A program made the translations under genes and the position numbers. A stretch of DNA of 60,625 nucleotides from Desulfobacteraceae bacterium (lineage in GTDB: Bacteria; Desulfobacterota; Desulfobacteria; Desulfobacterales; Desulfosalsimonadaceae): positions 1 through 60,625 of the forward strand of contig JAIPES010000005.1 in assembly GCA_021737045.1 (NCBI GenBank), read 5' to 3'. This document shows, piece after piece, positions 35,215 through 43,180 of the stretch (the first letter of the stretch is position 1; each line of letters begins with the position of its first letter). The notes under the pieces are model-generated. The model searched no databases. It saw nothing but the letters and a program-made list of their open reading frames with translations, and was not told the origin of the DNA.

Positions 35215-35713
35215 AAATCATCATAGTGGGCGCCGGCGAAGTGGGATACCACATTGCCAGCCGAATGGCGTTTGAAAACAAGTAAGTGGTGGTCATTGAC
35301 CGAAATACCGAGGCGATCAAGCGTCTTTCAGACAACCTGGACGTGGAGGCGGTTAACGGCTTATGCCGGCAATCGGCATCAAATAGGTGGTCAGCCCCAG
35401 ACTTTCGGCCATCAATACCATCCTCCAGCATATCCGCAGGGGCAAGGTGCTGTCGGTGCGCACCCTTACAGATGAACAGGCCGAAGTGCTGGAGGCCGGG
35501 GCCCTGGAAACTTCCGATATCGTGGGAAAACCGCTTCGTAAATCCTCTCTTCCCAAGGGCTCGCTGGTCATCGGGATTATCCGAAACGGCCAGGTGATCA
35601 TTCCTTCGGGCGACAGCGTGATCGAACCCGGCGACCGGGTCATCATTTTTTCCAAGCGCCAGGTTATCGCCAAAACCGAAAAAATTCTCATGGTAAAACT
35701 AGATTTTTTCTAG
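35211..35713 (+). pseudogene. trkA: Decayed trkA (potassium uptake regulator)
   Basis: GTG at 35211 overlaps the recD2 stop and starts a clear TrkA N-domain: KIIIVGAGEVGYHIASRM. An in-frame TAA follows at ENK (35283-35285), after which VVVIDRNTEAIKRL and NLDVEAVNG continue the NAD-binding fold. The sequence then jumps to SPRLSAINTILQHIRRGK and a TrkA-C domain (GKPLRKSSLPKGSLVIG, EPGDRVIIF) in another frame. The central ~260 residues are missing. The gene carries a stop, a frameshift and a large deletion, so it cannot make functional TrkA. Confidence 0.88.
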
Positions 35714-35990
35714 ATGCGCTGGGCTTTCGTGTGTTGCCCTGGGATGGACGGCCATTTGTGCTCTGCTCCATTGTGCTGGCATCCATGGACGTGGATTTTG
35801 TTCCCTCGTTTTCAGCCGTGGCCGCGTCCATCGGCAATATCGGCCGGGCCTGGCGATGGTGGGACCGGTGGGCAATTATGCCGAAATTCCCTACTTTGGC
35901 AAATGGCTGCTTTCCTGGTGCATGCTTCTGGGGCGCCTGGAAATTTATACAGTGATTATTTTTCTGGTGCCGGAATTTTGGCGCAAATAA
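35714..35990 (+). pseudogene. trkH: Remnant of trkH (potassium channel), 3' end
   Basis: Only the C-terminal part of a TrkH-like membrane protein is left. One frame gives MDVDFVPSFSAVAASIGNIG; after a frameshift another gives VGNYAEIPYFGKWLLSWCM and LLGRLEIYTVIIFLVPEFW, ending at TAA 35988-35990. These match the last pore segment and C-terminus of TrkH. With the trkA remnant directly upstream, the whole trkAH unit was once here and has been deleted and mutated. Confidence 0.8.
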
Positions 35991-36054
35991 AGGGTTTCAT
36001 CGAAACCGGCCAAAAACCATTTGCAAAAAAACGGTTTCAGCTTAAATTTTATTA

Positions 36055-36083
36055 TTGACAGGTTCTGTCGGAATCGATACAAG
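36055..36083 (+). promoter_or_regulatory. Promoter of the tRNA pair
   Basis: TTGACA (36055-36060) and TACAAG (36078-36083) with a 17-base spacer stand 26 bases before tRNA-Lys. The -35 is perfect and the -10 partial. Confidence 0.5.
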
Positions 36084-36108
36084 AAAGACTTTATTAGCCG
36101 CTGGACTG

Positions 36109-36184
36109 GGGCCGTTAACTCAGTTGGTAGAGTATCTGCCTTTTAAGCAGAGAGTCGTTGGTTCGAGTCCAACACGGCCCACCA
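36109..36184 (+). tRNA. tRNA-Lys (UUU)
   Basis: Acceptor arm GGGCCGT (36109-36115) pairs with ACGGCCC (36174-36180), followed by the discriminator A and an encoded CCA. The anticodon loop in CTGCCTTTTAAGCAG gives anticodon TTT. The T-loop reads GGTTCGAGTCC. The full cloverleaf is intact. Confidence 0.97.
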
Positions 36185-36206
36185 GATACATATTGAATAT
36201 GCCTGC

Positions 36207-36284
36207 GTCCCCATCGTCTAGCCCGGTCCAGGACACCGGCCTTTCACGCCGGCGACAGGGGTTCAAATCCCCTTGGGGACGCCA
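36207..36284 (+). tRNA. tRNA-Glu (UUC)
   Basis: Acceptor arm GTCCCCA (36207-36213) pairs with TGGGGAC (36274-36280), then G and an encoded CCA. The anticodon arm CCGGCCTTTCACGCCGG gives anticodon TTC. The T-loop reads GGGTTCAAATCC. It follows tRNA-Lys after 22 bases in one transcript. Confidence 0.97.
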
Positions 36285-36378
36285 CAATTTCAAGAGACGT
36301 GCAAAAACCGTAAAACGGCTCTCATGGATGGAACTGCTTTCGGACACGGTTTGGCTTTTTGTCTCTTGTTTCATATAT

Positions 36379-36418
36379 CGCCTGAAAGGGACCATTCACC
36401 CTTTCAGGCGCTTTTTTT
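36379..36418 (+). terminator. Terminator of the tRNA operon
   Basis: Perfect 12-bp stem CGCCTGAAAGGG (36379-36390) with CCCTTTCAGGCG (36399-36410), an 8-base loop, and then T at 36412-36418. It is about 95 bases after tRNA-Glu. Confidence 0.92.
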
Positions 36419-36504
36419 CATCCTGCTTCTGTTGTCCTCAAATCCGATGGTTTCCGTGTAACTTCAAAAAAGTTGCTGTTCGTGCCTGGTTCTATGATTT
36501 TCGC

Positions 36505-36589
36505 ATGATGCCGGCCCGGTGGGGTTTGCTCCCTGCTGACCGCTTGCGCGCTCAATGCGACTCGCAAACCACCCCCGGCCCGGCATCAT
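36505..36589. repeat. Long inverted repeat next to the short repeat copy S1
   Basis: The arms ATGATGCCGGCCCGG and following GGGGTTTGC (36505-36529) and their near-complement GCAAACC to CGGCATCAT (36564-36589) can form a ~24-bp imperfect stem with a 34-base loop. No gene lies between. The rest of the 478-base spacer from tRNA-Glu to 36762 holds the tRNA terminator, this structure and repeat S1. Confidence 0.7.
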
Positions 36590-36590
36590 G

Positions 36591-36658
36591 GCCGACCGCA
36601 GGACTTCCTTCCTGACAAGTATCAGACGCGGTAAAAAGCTTTTTACGGTGCCATCAAA
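36591..36658 (+). repeat. Short repeat S1 with fused terminal motifs
   Basis: The sequence runs from GCCGACCGCAGGACTTCC to the perfect 16-base palindrome GTAAAAAGCTTTTTAC (36631-36646) and then GGTGCCATCAA. The palindrome plus GGTGCCATCA is what results when the two terminal motifs of the long repeat are joined without the core. A near copy (S2) lies at 37654-37719. Confidence 0.8.
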
Positions 36659-36762
36659 GTTTGGGCTGCTGTTTGATTTTATTCATACAAGGGCTATGAT
36701 TAAACAAACAGGAATTGATTTTTTTTAACAGGAACGCATCAATTTGATCCGGGGGGAGAAGT

Positions 36763-37536
36763 ATGCTGTTGTTTCCATGGAAAAAAATAAAATGCCGGGG
36801 GTTTGTTCTGATATGCGCAGTTGCCCTTTCGGCCTGGGCGGTGAATCCGGCCAATGCGGGAAACCTCTTTGAAAAGGGCCTTAAAATTTTTTCCGGTTCC
36901 GGGGATCAGACCGGGTCTGCGGCCGGTGATCTGAGCACCGATGAAATCAGCCGGGCGTTTAAGCAGGCCCTGGCCATGGGCGCCAAAAAGGTTGTTGCGC
37001 AGTTGGGACAGGAAGGCGGGTTTAATGCGGATCCGGATGTGCATATTCCCCTGCCGGAACAATTTTCGGTTGTTCAGACAACCCTGGAAAAAGCCGGGAT
37101 GTCCTATCTGGCCGATGATCTGGAATTAAAGCTCAACCGTGCTGCGGAAAAAGCCGTTCCGGAAGCAAAAGCGCTTTTTCTGGACGCCATAACGGAAATG
37201 ACATTTGCAGATGCCAAACAGATCTACCAGGGCCCCGAAGATTCCGCCACCCGCTATTTCAGGGACAAAATGGCCGATCCCCTGGCCGAGAAAATGCGGC
37301 CGGTAATCCGGGACAAGCTTTCCGAGGCCGGGGCTGTTCAGGCTTATGACAAGCTGATGAACAAGTATCAGTCCATGCCCTTTGTGCCGGATATCAAGGC
37401 CAATCTCACGGATTATGTCACAGAAAAAGGCATGGAGGGAATTTTTTATTACATGGCAGAAGAAGAATCCGCCATCCGCCAGGATCCGGCCAAACAGACC
37501 ACTGATTTGCTAAAGCGGGTTTTTGGATCCCGGTAA
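36763..37536 (+). CDS. DUF4197-family exported protein
   Basis: The 257-residue product has an N-terminal signal (about 12-32, FVLICAVALSAWAVNPANA) and an all-helical body typical of the DUF4197 family: LSTDEISRAFKQAL near the start, DVHIPLPE, and the late TDYVTEKGMEGIFYYMAEEE with ESAIRQDPAKQTTDLLK. The family is found in many proteobacteria and its function is unknown; it is probably periplasmic. GGGGGAG lies close to the ATG. The gene is bracketed by the two short repeats S1 and S2. Confidence 0.85.
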   Translation: MLLFPWKKIKCRGFVLICAVALSAWAVNPANAGNLFEKGLKIFSGSGDQTGSAAGDLSTDEISRAFKQALAMGAKKVVAQLGQEGGFNADPDVHIPLPEQFSVVQTTLEKAGMSYLADDLELKLNRAAEKAVPEAKALFLDAITEMTFADAKQIYQGPEDSATRYFRDKMADPLAEKMRPVIRDKLSEAGAVQAYDKLMNKYQSMPFVPDIKANLTDYVTEKGMEGIFYYMAEEESAIRQDPAKQTTDLLKRVFGSR

Positions 37537-37607
37537 GCGCAGTTCTTCATGCAGGCTGAACGTCCAAGGAAGTCCAAGGACAGGGTCGGTTTGTAAGCGA
37601 CATTGAG

Positions 37608-37631
37608 CGTTTACGGAAACCTCCGTAAACG
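37608..37631. repeat. Perfect 10-bp hairpin
   Basis: CGTTTACGGA (37608-37617) and TCCGTAAACG (37622-37631) pair perfectly around a 4-base loop AACC. It is followed by GTCAGGAGC and an A-run, so it is not a classical terminator on the plus strand. It lies between the DUF4197 gene and repeat S2. A tandem GTCCAAGGA pair lies just upstream, near 37562. Confidence 0.6.
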
Positions 37632-37653
37632 GTCAGGAGCAAAAAAACTGACC

Positions 37654-37719
37654 CCGGCCGCAGGGCTTTCTTCCTGCAAAAACAGCGGACGCGGTAAAAA
37701 GCTTTTTACGGTGCCATCA
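37654..37719 (+). repeat. Short repeat S2 with fused terminal motifs
   Basis: This is a near copy of S1: CCGGCCGCAGGGCTTTC, TTCCTGCAAAAACAGCGGAC, then the palindrome GTAAAAAGCTTTTTAC (37694-37709) and GGTGCCATCA. S1 and S2 are direct repeats about 1.06 kb apart. Confidence 0.8.
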
Positions 37720-37732
37720 CCCTTGAGAAGGT

Positions 37733-38272
37733 TCAAAGGTTTAAAACCCCGCACACAGGGGCCTCCCAATCCAGCCGGCTGTCGCGGCTGATCAGGGCAT
37801 CGATTTTTTCCGCGATAAAGCCCGGAAACGGTGCGGAGCGGCGCTGTTTGAGATCTGCGTGGGTGCCCAGGGACTCAAAGCTTGAGGCCACCTGGGCCGT
37901 GGTTTCGTTGATCATAAAGTGCATGAAATGAAAGCGCTTGTCCGTGCGGCCCAAAACGCGGGTGCGCACGCCGATTGTCTGGCCTGCGTGAATTTCGCTG
38001 AAATATTGGATAAACTGCCGTAAGGCAAAAGCCCCGGCATGATGCGTCTTAAAATAATCCGGGGTCATCTCGATGGTTTCGAAAAAATGCCAGGTGGCCT
38101 GGTCATAAAGGGCCATGTACCAGCGAACATTCATGTGCCCCATGGCATCGAGATAGGCTTCGGGGATGATTTCCCTGTGGTGCCGGGGCAGGGCCGAAAT
38201 CTGGGCCAGGCTCGCCCGGCACCCGTTTTGGGGGCCGCTGATGCCGCAGTTATCATCGGTGTGAGTGGACAT
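37733..38272 (-). CDS. Hotdog-fold acyl-CoA thioesterase
   Basis: The 179-residue protein has the 4-hydroxybenzoyl-CoA thioesterase-type hotdog motif DAMGHMNVRWYMALYDQA, with the usual Asp and Asn of the active site, followed by a beta-sheet segment (TIGVRTRVLGRTDKRFHF). It would hydrolyse an acyl-CoA in the cytoplasm; substrate unknown. AAAGGAAG is 7 bases upstream. It stands 26 bases downstream of uup on the same strand. The first ~30 residues before the fold are low complexity, so a later start is possible. Confidence 0.85.
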   Translation of the reverse strand: MSTHTDDNCGISGPQNGCRASLAQISALPRHHREIIPEAYLDAMGHMNVRWYMALYDQATWHFFETIEMTPDYFKTHHAGAFALRQFIQYFSEIHAGQTIGVRTRVLGRTDKRFHFMHFMINETTAQVASSFESLGTHADLKQRRSAPFPGFIAEKIDALISRDSRLDWEAPVCGVLNL

Positions 38273-38298
38273 GGAACACTTCCTTTATGGTTTTGTTC

Positions 38299-40191
38299 TT
38301 ATTTTGTAAAGGCCTCTAATCGCTCCCACCGCTGGTAGGCTTCGGCGATTTGTTCTTCCACGGTCTTGAGCCGGTTTTGATGGGTCACAATGGTTTTCCG
38401 GTCCTGCTTGTAGAAATCCGGCCCGGCCATGGCCGCCTGGAGGCTGTCTTGTTCAGCTTCCAGTGTTTCAATGGTTTCGGGCAGGGTGTCTAATTCCCGC
38501 TTCTGATGAAAGTTCAATCCTTTGGATCTGGCCGCAGCAGTGGTTTTCCGGGACTTCGGCTTTTGGGATCGCTCCTTGTGCTCATTTTCCCCGGTTGCCG
38601 GCTGCTGGGCCAGCCAGTCGTCATAGCCCCCGGCATATTCGGTCACCTTTCCGCTGCCTTCAAAAACCATGGTGCTGGTGACCACGTTGTTTAAAAACCG
38701 CCGGTCATGACTGACCATCAGCAGGGTGCCCTCAAAGGAAACCAAAAGTTCTTCAAGGAGTTCCAGGGTTTCGGCATCCAGATCATTGGTGGGTTCGTCA
38801 AGCACGAGCAGGTTGGCGGGCCGGGTAAAGAGCTTTGCCAGCATCAGCCGGTTTCGCTCCCCGCCGGAAAGCACATGGACCGGGGTTCGGCTGCGCTCGG
38901 GAGAAAAAAGAAAGTCCTGCAGATAGCCCATCACGTGCCGCCTGCGCCCGTTGAACACGATAAAATCATTGTCCGAGGAAATATTTTCCATGACTGTTTT
39001 CTGCTCATCCAGGCGGGTGCGGAGCTGGTCAAAATAGGCGGGCTGCAGGCGGGTGCCGTGACGCACGTTGCCGGATTCAGGGCTGATTTCGTCCAAAAGC
39101 AGCCGGATCAGGGTGGTTTTTCCCGCCCCGTTGGGACCGATAATGCCGATTTTGTCCCCCCGCATGATCATGGTGGAAAAGTTGTCCACAATCGGGGTGT
39201 TGCCGTAATGATGGGTCAGGCCTTTGGCCTGGATGACGATTTTTCCGGTTCGTTGGGCTTCCTGAAGTTCCATGCGCGCCTCCCCGGTGCCGGCCCGGCG
39301 CTGGCGGACCCTTTCACGCATTTGCTGCAGGGCGCGCACCCGGCCCTGGTTGCGTGCACGTCTGGCTTTCACCCCCTGCCGGATCCAGGCTTCCTCCCGG
39401 GACAGTTTTTTATCAAAGTTTCGCTCCTGCTCCTCTTCTGCATCAAGCTCGGCCTGGCGGCGCTGGAGAAACTTCGGGTAGTCGCAGGCATGGGAGATCA
39501 GACGGCCCCGGTCAATCTCCATGATCCGGGTTGCGATTCGTTCCAGAAAAGCCCGGTCATGGGTGACAAAAAGCAGTGTTTTGACATGGCGGAGCAGAAA
39601 CTCTTCCATCCACACGATACTGTCGATGTCCAGGTGATTGGTGGGTTCGTCAAGCAGCAGCAGATCCGGGTCCCGGGCCAGGGCCCGGGCAAATAAAACC
39701 CGCCGCTTCATGCCCGCGGACAGTTCATTGAAATCCGTGTCCCCGTTTATTCCCGTGCGCGATAAAATGCTTTGGACATGCTGCTGCAGGGACCAGCCCT
39801 CTTTGGTATCCAGCAGGTGCTGGAGTTCTTCACGTTTTTGCGCCTGTGTGCAATCCCCGGCAGTCTGCAGGCCCCGGCCTGTCCGGTAAAATTCGGCCAG
39901 TGCTTCACCGGTTTTTCCCTGCCCCCGGGCAACAACCTCAAAAATGGTACCATCAAAGCCCCGGGGCACCTCCTGTTCCAGGGCGGCCACCCGGATTCCC
40001 TGCTGACGGGCAATTTTTCCGGCGTCAGGCAGGATTTGGCCGCTGATCAACCGCAGCAGAGTGGATTTTCCCGCCCCGTTGCGGCCCAAAAGCCCGACCC
40101 GCTCTCCTTTTTCAATATTGCCGCTTACACTGTCGAGCAGATATGGCCGGCCAACCCCCCAGCTGACTTCCTGCATGCTGATCAATGCCAT
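38299..40191 (-). CDS. uup: ABC-F ATPase of the Uup type
   Basis: A soluble protein of 630 residues with two ABC modules and no membrane part. Module 1 has GLLGRNGAGKST and LSAGMKRRVLFARALARDPD, module 2 has GIIGPNGAGKTTLI and LSGGERNRLMLAKLF. A charged linker joins them and the C-terminus is a coiled-coil (LDTLPETIETLEAEQDSLQ) as in Uup. ABC-F proteins act on ribosomes; Uup is also linked to DNA transposon excision and branched DNA intermediates. Signature loop 1 reads LSAGM rather than LSGGQ. Length matches Uup. Confidence 0.92.
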   Translation of the reverse strand: MALISMQEVSWGVGRPYLLDSVSGNIEKGERVGLLGRNGAGKSTLLRLISGQILPDAGKIARQQGIRVAALEQEVPRGFDGTIFEVVARGQGKTGEALAEFYRTGRGLQTAGDCTQAQKREELQHLLDTKEGWSLQQHVQSILSRTGINGDTDFNELSAGMKRRVLFARALARDPDLLLLDEPTNHLDIDSIVWMEEFLLRHVKTLLFVTHDRAFLERIATRIMEIDRGRLISHACDYPKFLQRRQAELDAEEEQERNFDKKLSREEAWIRQGVKARRARNQGRVRALQQMRERVRQRRAGTGEARMELQEAQRTGKIVIQAKGLTHHYGNTPIVDNFSTMIMRGDKIGIIGPNGAGKTTLIRLLLDEISPESGNVRHGTRLQPAYFDQLRTRLDEQKTVMENISSDNDFIVFNGRRRHVMGYLQDFLFSPERSRTPVHVLSGGERNRLMLAKLFTRPANLLVLDEPTNDLDAETLELLEELLVSFEGTLLMVSHDRRFLNNVVTSTMVFEGSGKVTEYAGGYDDWLAQQPATGENEHKERSQKPKSRKTTAAARSKGLNFHQKRELDTLPETIETLEAEQDSLQAAMAGPDFYKQDRKTIVTHQNRLKTVEEQIAEAYQRWERLEAFTK

Positions 40192-40209
40192 ATAACTGGT
40201 GTTCCTTTT

Positions 40210-41556
40210 TTATTGAATTGCCCGGCCGATGAAATCAAGAAAAACCTTGAGCCCCCAGCGCAGGCCTTCTATGGGAATCCGCTCATTGTGGCCGTGGAGC
40301 AAATCAACGAAATTTGTTTCTTTTGTGAGCTGAACCGGGGAAAAACCCAAATACTTTGCACCTGTTTTAGTAAAAAACTTGGCATCTGTAAATGCAGGTA
40401 CCTGACTGGCAACGGCAATCCCGGTAGGATCGTGATCGGCTATGACGTCCCGTATGATTTCAAAAACCGGGTCATCTGCCGATCCTTCAACCGGCGGCTC
40501 GCTCTGGAGGATCTCATAGTGATGGCCCGGACCGATCCTTTTTTTGATTTCACGGATGAAACTTTCATTGGTTTGACCGGGCAAAATCCGACCGTCGATT
40601 TCCATGGAAGCCGAAGACGGGATGACGTTTATTTTCTCTCCTGCCCGCAGGCAAGTAGGGTTTGCCGTATTGTGCAGGTTGGCCCTGTAGGTTCTGGCCA
40701 GGGCCTTGTCTGAGAACAATCGATTTAATATAAAACCTGAAAGCCGTTTGTTCAAAAGCGCGGGCAGTATAATGGAATACGGCCGGCCCAGCGCTGCAGA
40801 GATTTGTCTGATATTGGTCTTCATGGCAGGTGTGTTGTGCTGAGGGAGGTTTGCGCCGGCTATGCGAGCCGCGGCATTTCCGATTTTTGCGACAGCATTG
40901 GTTTGGTGCGGCATGGATCCGTGTCCGGGTTCCCCGTATGCAGTAACCCGGATCCAACAAGTGCCCTTTTCGGCAATCTGTATGGGGTAGATCGTTTTTC
41001 GGCCCATGGGTACTGAAAAGCCCCCAATCTCCCCAATGGCATACTCGGCCGATATTCGGTCAGGGTGATTGTCGAGCATCCATTTGGACCCATATTTGCA
41101 GCCGGCTTCTTCATCGGCCACGGCGCAGAAAATCAGATCCCGCCCGGGAGTGAGGCCCGAACGGGCCAGTGCCAGCATGGCCGACATTTCCATTGCAAGC
41201 ATGTTTTTCATGTCAAGGGCTCCCCTGCCCCAGATGCACCCTTCTGCAATGGTGCCGCCAAACGGATCATGTCTCCAGCGCCGGGCTTCGACGCCCACCA
41301 CATCAAGGTGGCCGCAGATCAGCAAAGGTTTTGCCGAGCCATTGCCCTTAATTTTTACCACCATATTGGCCCGCCCGGGGGTGCTTTCAAGCACCTCCGG
41401 CTCCAGGCCTTCGGCAAAAAGCGCTTCTGCAATGTATTCGGCGGCGATTTTTTCGTTTCCCGGAGGATTGACCGTGTTTATGCGGATAAGATTGACAAGA
41501 TGGTCCCTGCACTCCGCAAACAGCGAATCAAAGTCGGTCTTTGCCAATAAATCCAT
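40210..41556 (-). CDS. M20-family metallopeptidase or deacylase
   Basis: The 448-residue enzyme has the di-zinc site of the M20 family: His in CGHLDVV, the bridging Asp in GRGALDMKN, the paired Glu in VADEEAGCKYGS and a final His in LLHGHNERIP. The central lid domain shows GEPGHGSMPHQTNA. Relatives include ArgE, DapE and peptidases V/T, so the substrate is an N-acyl amino acid or small peptide. The ATG at 41556 has GGGGGAAG upstream. It is divergent from the TetR-SDR gene and may share its control region. Confidence 0.85.
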   Translation of the reverse strand: MDLLAKTDFDSLFAECRDHLVNLIRINTVNPPGNEKIAAEYIAEALFAEGLEPEVLESTPGRANMVVKIKGNGSAKPLLICGHLDVVGVEARRWRHDPFGGTIAEGCIWGRGALDMKNMLAMEMSAMLALARSGLTPGRDLIFCAVADEEAGCKYGSKWMLDNHPDRISAEYAIGEIGGFSVPMGRKTIYPIQIAEKGTCWIRVTAYGEPGHGSMPHQTNAVAKIGNAAARIAGANLPQHNTPAMKTNIRQISAALGRPYSIILPALLNKRLSGFILNRLFSDKALARTYRANLHNTANPTCLRAGEKINVIPSSASMEIDGRILPGQTNESFIREIKKRIGPGHHYEILQSEPPVEGSADDPVFEIIRDVIADHDPTGIAVASQVPAFTDAKFFTKTGAKYLGFSPVQLTKETNFVDLLHGHNERIPIEGLRWGLKVFLDFIGRAIQ

Positions 41557-41686
41557 TGTTCTTCCCCCTTTTTTTGGAAAATAACGGGCCGTTTGTTTTT
41601 TGGGTCGTTGTGAAGACGACCTGTTTGATCCGCTCGCAATGGATACGGAGGAAAACGACACAAGGCATTTTTTGCATTTACCATAA

Positions 41687-41731
41687 AAGGAAAAAATTTT
41701 CCTTGACTTTTTAGTGATCGGCCAATAGGAT
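41687..41731 (+). promoter_or_regulatory. Promoter with overlapping palindromic operator candidate
   Basis: TTGACT (41703-41708) and TAGGAT (41726-41731) are spaced by 17 bases. Overlapping the -35 is the palindrome AAGGAAAA (41687-41694), AA, TTTTCCTT (41697-41704), a perfect 8-base inverted repeat of the size bound by TetR dimers. It lies about 50 bases before the TetR-SDR start, so autoregulation is likely, and the divergent M20 gene could also be affected. Confidence 0.55.
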
Positions 41732-41782
41732 TCTGATCAATCAATCGGATTTCTCTTTACAATTGCATTTACCGGAGGCGCT

Positions 41783-43156
41783 TTGGTTCATATCCCTACA
41801 ACAGTGAAAAACAAGGATCTGGTTGCCAAGCGGCGTCGACAGATTGTTTTTGCCGCCATAAAGCTTTTTTCCCGCAAGGGCTTTCACAAAACCACGCTCA
41901 AGGATCTCGCCGAAGAAGCCGGCCTGAGCTACGGCAATATTTATGATTACGTGGGAAGCAAAGAGGATATCTTCTTTTTGATCCATGATTTTCTTGCCGG
42001 CTCGGCCATGGAGATACTCAACCGCAGCATTGAAGAAGTTCATGATCCGCTGGAAAAATTGCGCAGGATGGTCAGGGGCGAGTTCAATCTCATGGATCAG
42101 TGGGCGGATGCGGTTTTGCTGCTTTACCAGGAAATTCATATCCTTGAAGGTGAGTTTTTGCGCAAACTGCTTCAGGGAGAACGGGCGCATCTTGAAAAGT
42201 TTGAAACGGTTCTGGATGAATGCATTGCCAGGGGACAGTTAAAACCTTGCAATGTACGCCTGGTTTCAAACCTGATCAAATCAATGATTGACGCCTGGAC
42301 TATCAAACGATGGGATCTACGGGGGCATGCCAGTCAGCTTGAGGCTGAAAAAACCATTCTGGAAATTGTTTCCAACGGACTGCTGATAAGTGACGATTCC
42401 CGGGAAACGGTTACCACGGAAACAAATAGGTTTTCAGGCAAAACTGCACTGATGGTCAATTGCGGCACCGTCGTGGGCCAGGCGGTATGCCAGGCCTTAT
42501 CGGCCAGGGGCGTTCAGGTGATTGTGCATGTGGACAGCAGCACCGGAATCTGGAAACCTCCTGTGGGAGGCGGCTCTGAAGATTTTTGCAAGCCGCTGCA
42601 GATCCTGGATCAGCGCGAAGCGCCAACATCAGAGCAGATAAACGAGCTGGAGGGTCTCTACGGGCCTATTGATTTTTACCTGCATGATCTGGGGATCGGA
42701 ACCACTGAAGAACCCGCAGAAGACACAGCTATGGCCAGTTGCGGGAAAATGCTGGAGCGCAATCTCCACGAAGCCCGTAATCTGGCCTATTATTTAAAAC
42801 AGCGGATGGGCAGCCGCGCCACGGGCAGAATCATTTACCTGGCCCCCTGGGCCTGGGATGTTCATGCCGATGCCATTGGCTACGATATTGCCAAAGCCGG
42901 TTCCATTGCATTGACAAAGTCGCTTTCCAAGCAACTTGCCGCTTCAAATGTCAATGTCAACTGTATTGTGCCCGGCTATATCCGGGGAGTTCGGCCGTTT
43001 AAAATTGAAAAGACCATGGGCCGCGGGCTTCTCCAGGGCATTCCGTCAGGCAGACTTGGAGAGGTTTTTGACGTTACCGAGACCGTGCTTTTTCTCCTTC
43101 AGGACGGGTCAAAATACCTCACCGGTCAAGTCCTTCACGTGACCGGCGGTCAATAA
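41783..43156 (+). CDS. TetR-type regulator fused to an SDR-like domain
   Basis: The 457-residue protein has an N-terminal TetR domain: HTH about 38-57 (TTLKDLAEEAGLSYGNIYDY) and a ligand/dimer domain to about 205. From about 217 it continues as a short-chain dehydrogenase/reductase: Y367-DIA-K371 matches the YxxxK site, and YLTGQVLHVTGG matches the SDR C-terminus. The glycine motif is degraded (VNCGTVVGQAV in place of TGxxxGxG) and the segment before YxxxK (YLAPWAWDV) lacks the usual catalytic Ser. So the SDR part may sense a ligand or cofactor rather than catalyse. The start is TTG at 41783 with GGAGG only 4 bases upstream; no ATG fits. It heads the catabolic cluster. Confidence 0.85.
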   Translation: MVHIPTTVKNKDLVAKRRRQIVFAAIKLFSRKGFHKTTLKDLAEEAGLSYGNIYDYVGSKEDIFFLIHDFLAGSAMEILNRSIEEVHDPLEKLRRMVRGEFNLMDQWADAVLLLYQEIHILEGEFLRKLLQGERAHLEKFETVLDECIARGQLKPCNVRLVSNLIKSMIDAWTIKRWDLRGHASQLEAEKTILEIVSNGLLISDDSRETVTTETNRFSGKTALMVNCGTVVGQAVCQALSARGVQVIVHVDSSTGIWKPPVGGGSEDFCKPLQILDQREAPTSEQINELEGLYGPIDFYLHDLGIGTTEEPAEDTAMASCGKMLERNLHEARNLAYYLKQRMGSRATGRIIYLAPWAWDVHADAIGYDIAKAGSIALTKSLSKQLAASNVNVNCIVPGYIRGVRPFKIEKTMGRGLLQGIPSGRLGEVFDVTETVLFLLQDGSKYLTGQVLHVTGGQ

Positions 43157-43180
43157 TTTCAAAAAACAAGGATGTTTCAG

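Noticed and set aside
35283-35285. In-frame stop in trkA as a recoding event
   Set aside because: The codon is TAA, not TGA or TAG, and the gene also has a frameshift and a large deletion, so decay is the simple reading.
36055-36615. 186-codon frame running through both tRNA genes and their terminator
   Set aside because: It is a chance frame; the tRNAs, promoter and terminator explain the sequence.
38707-40713. Two long plus-strand frames opposite uup and the M20 gene
   Set aside because: They mirror conserved ABC-F and M20 motifs on the other strand and have no recognisable fold.
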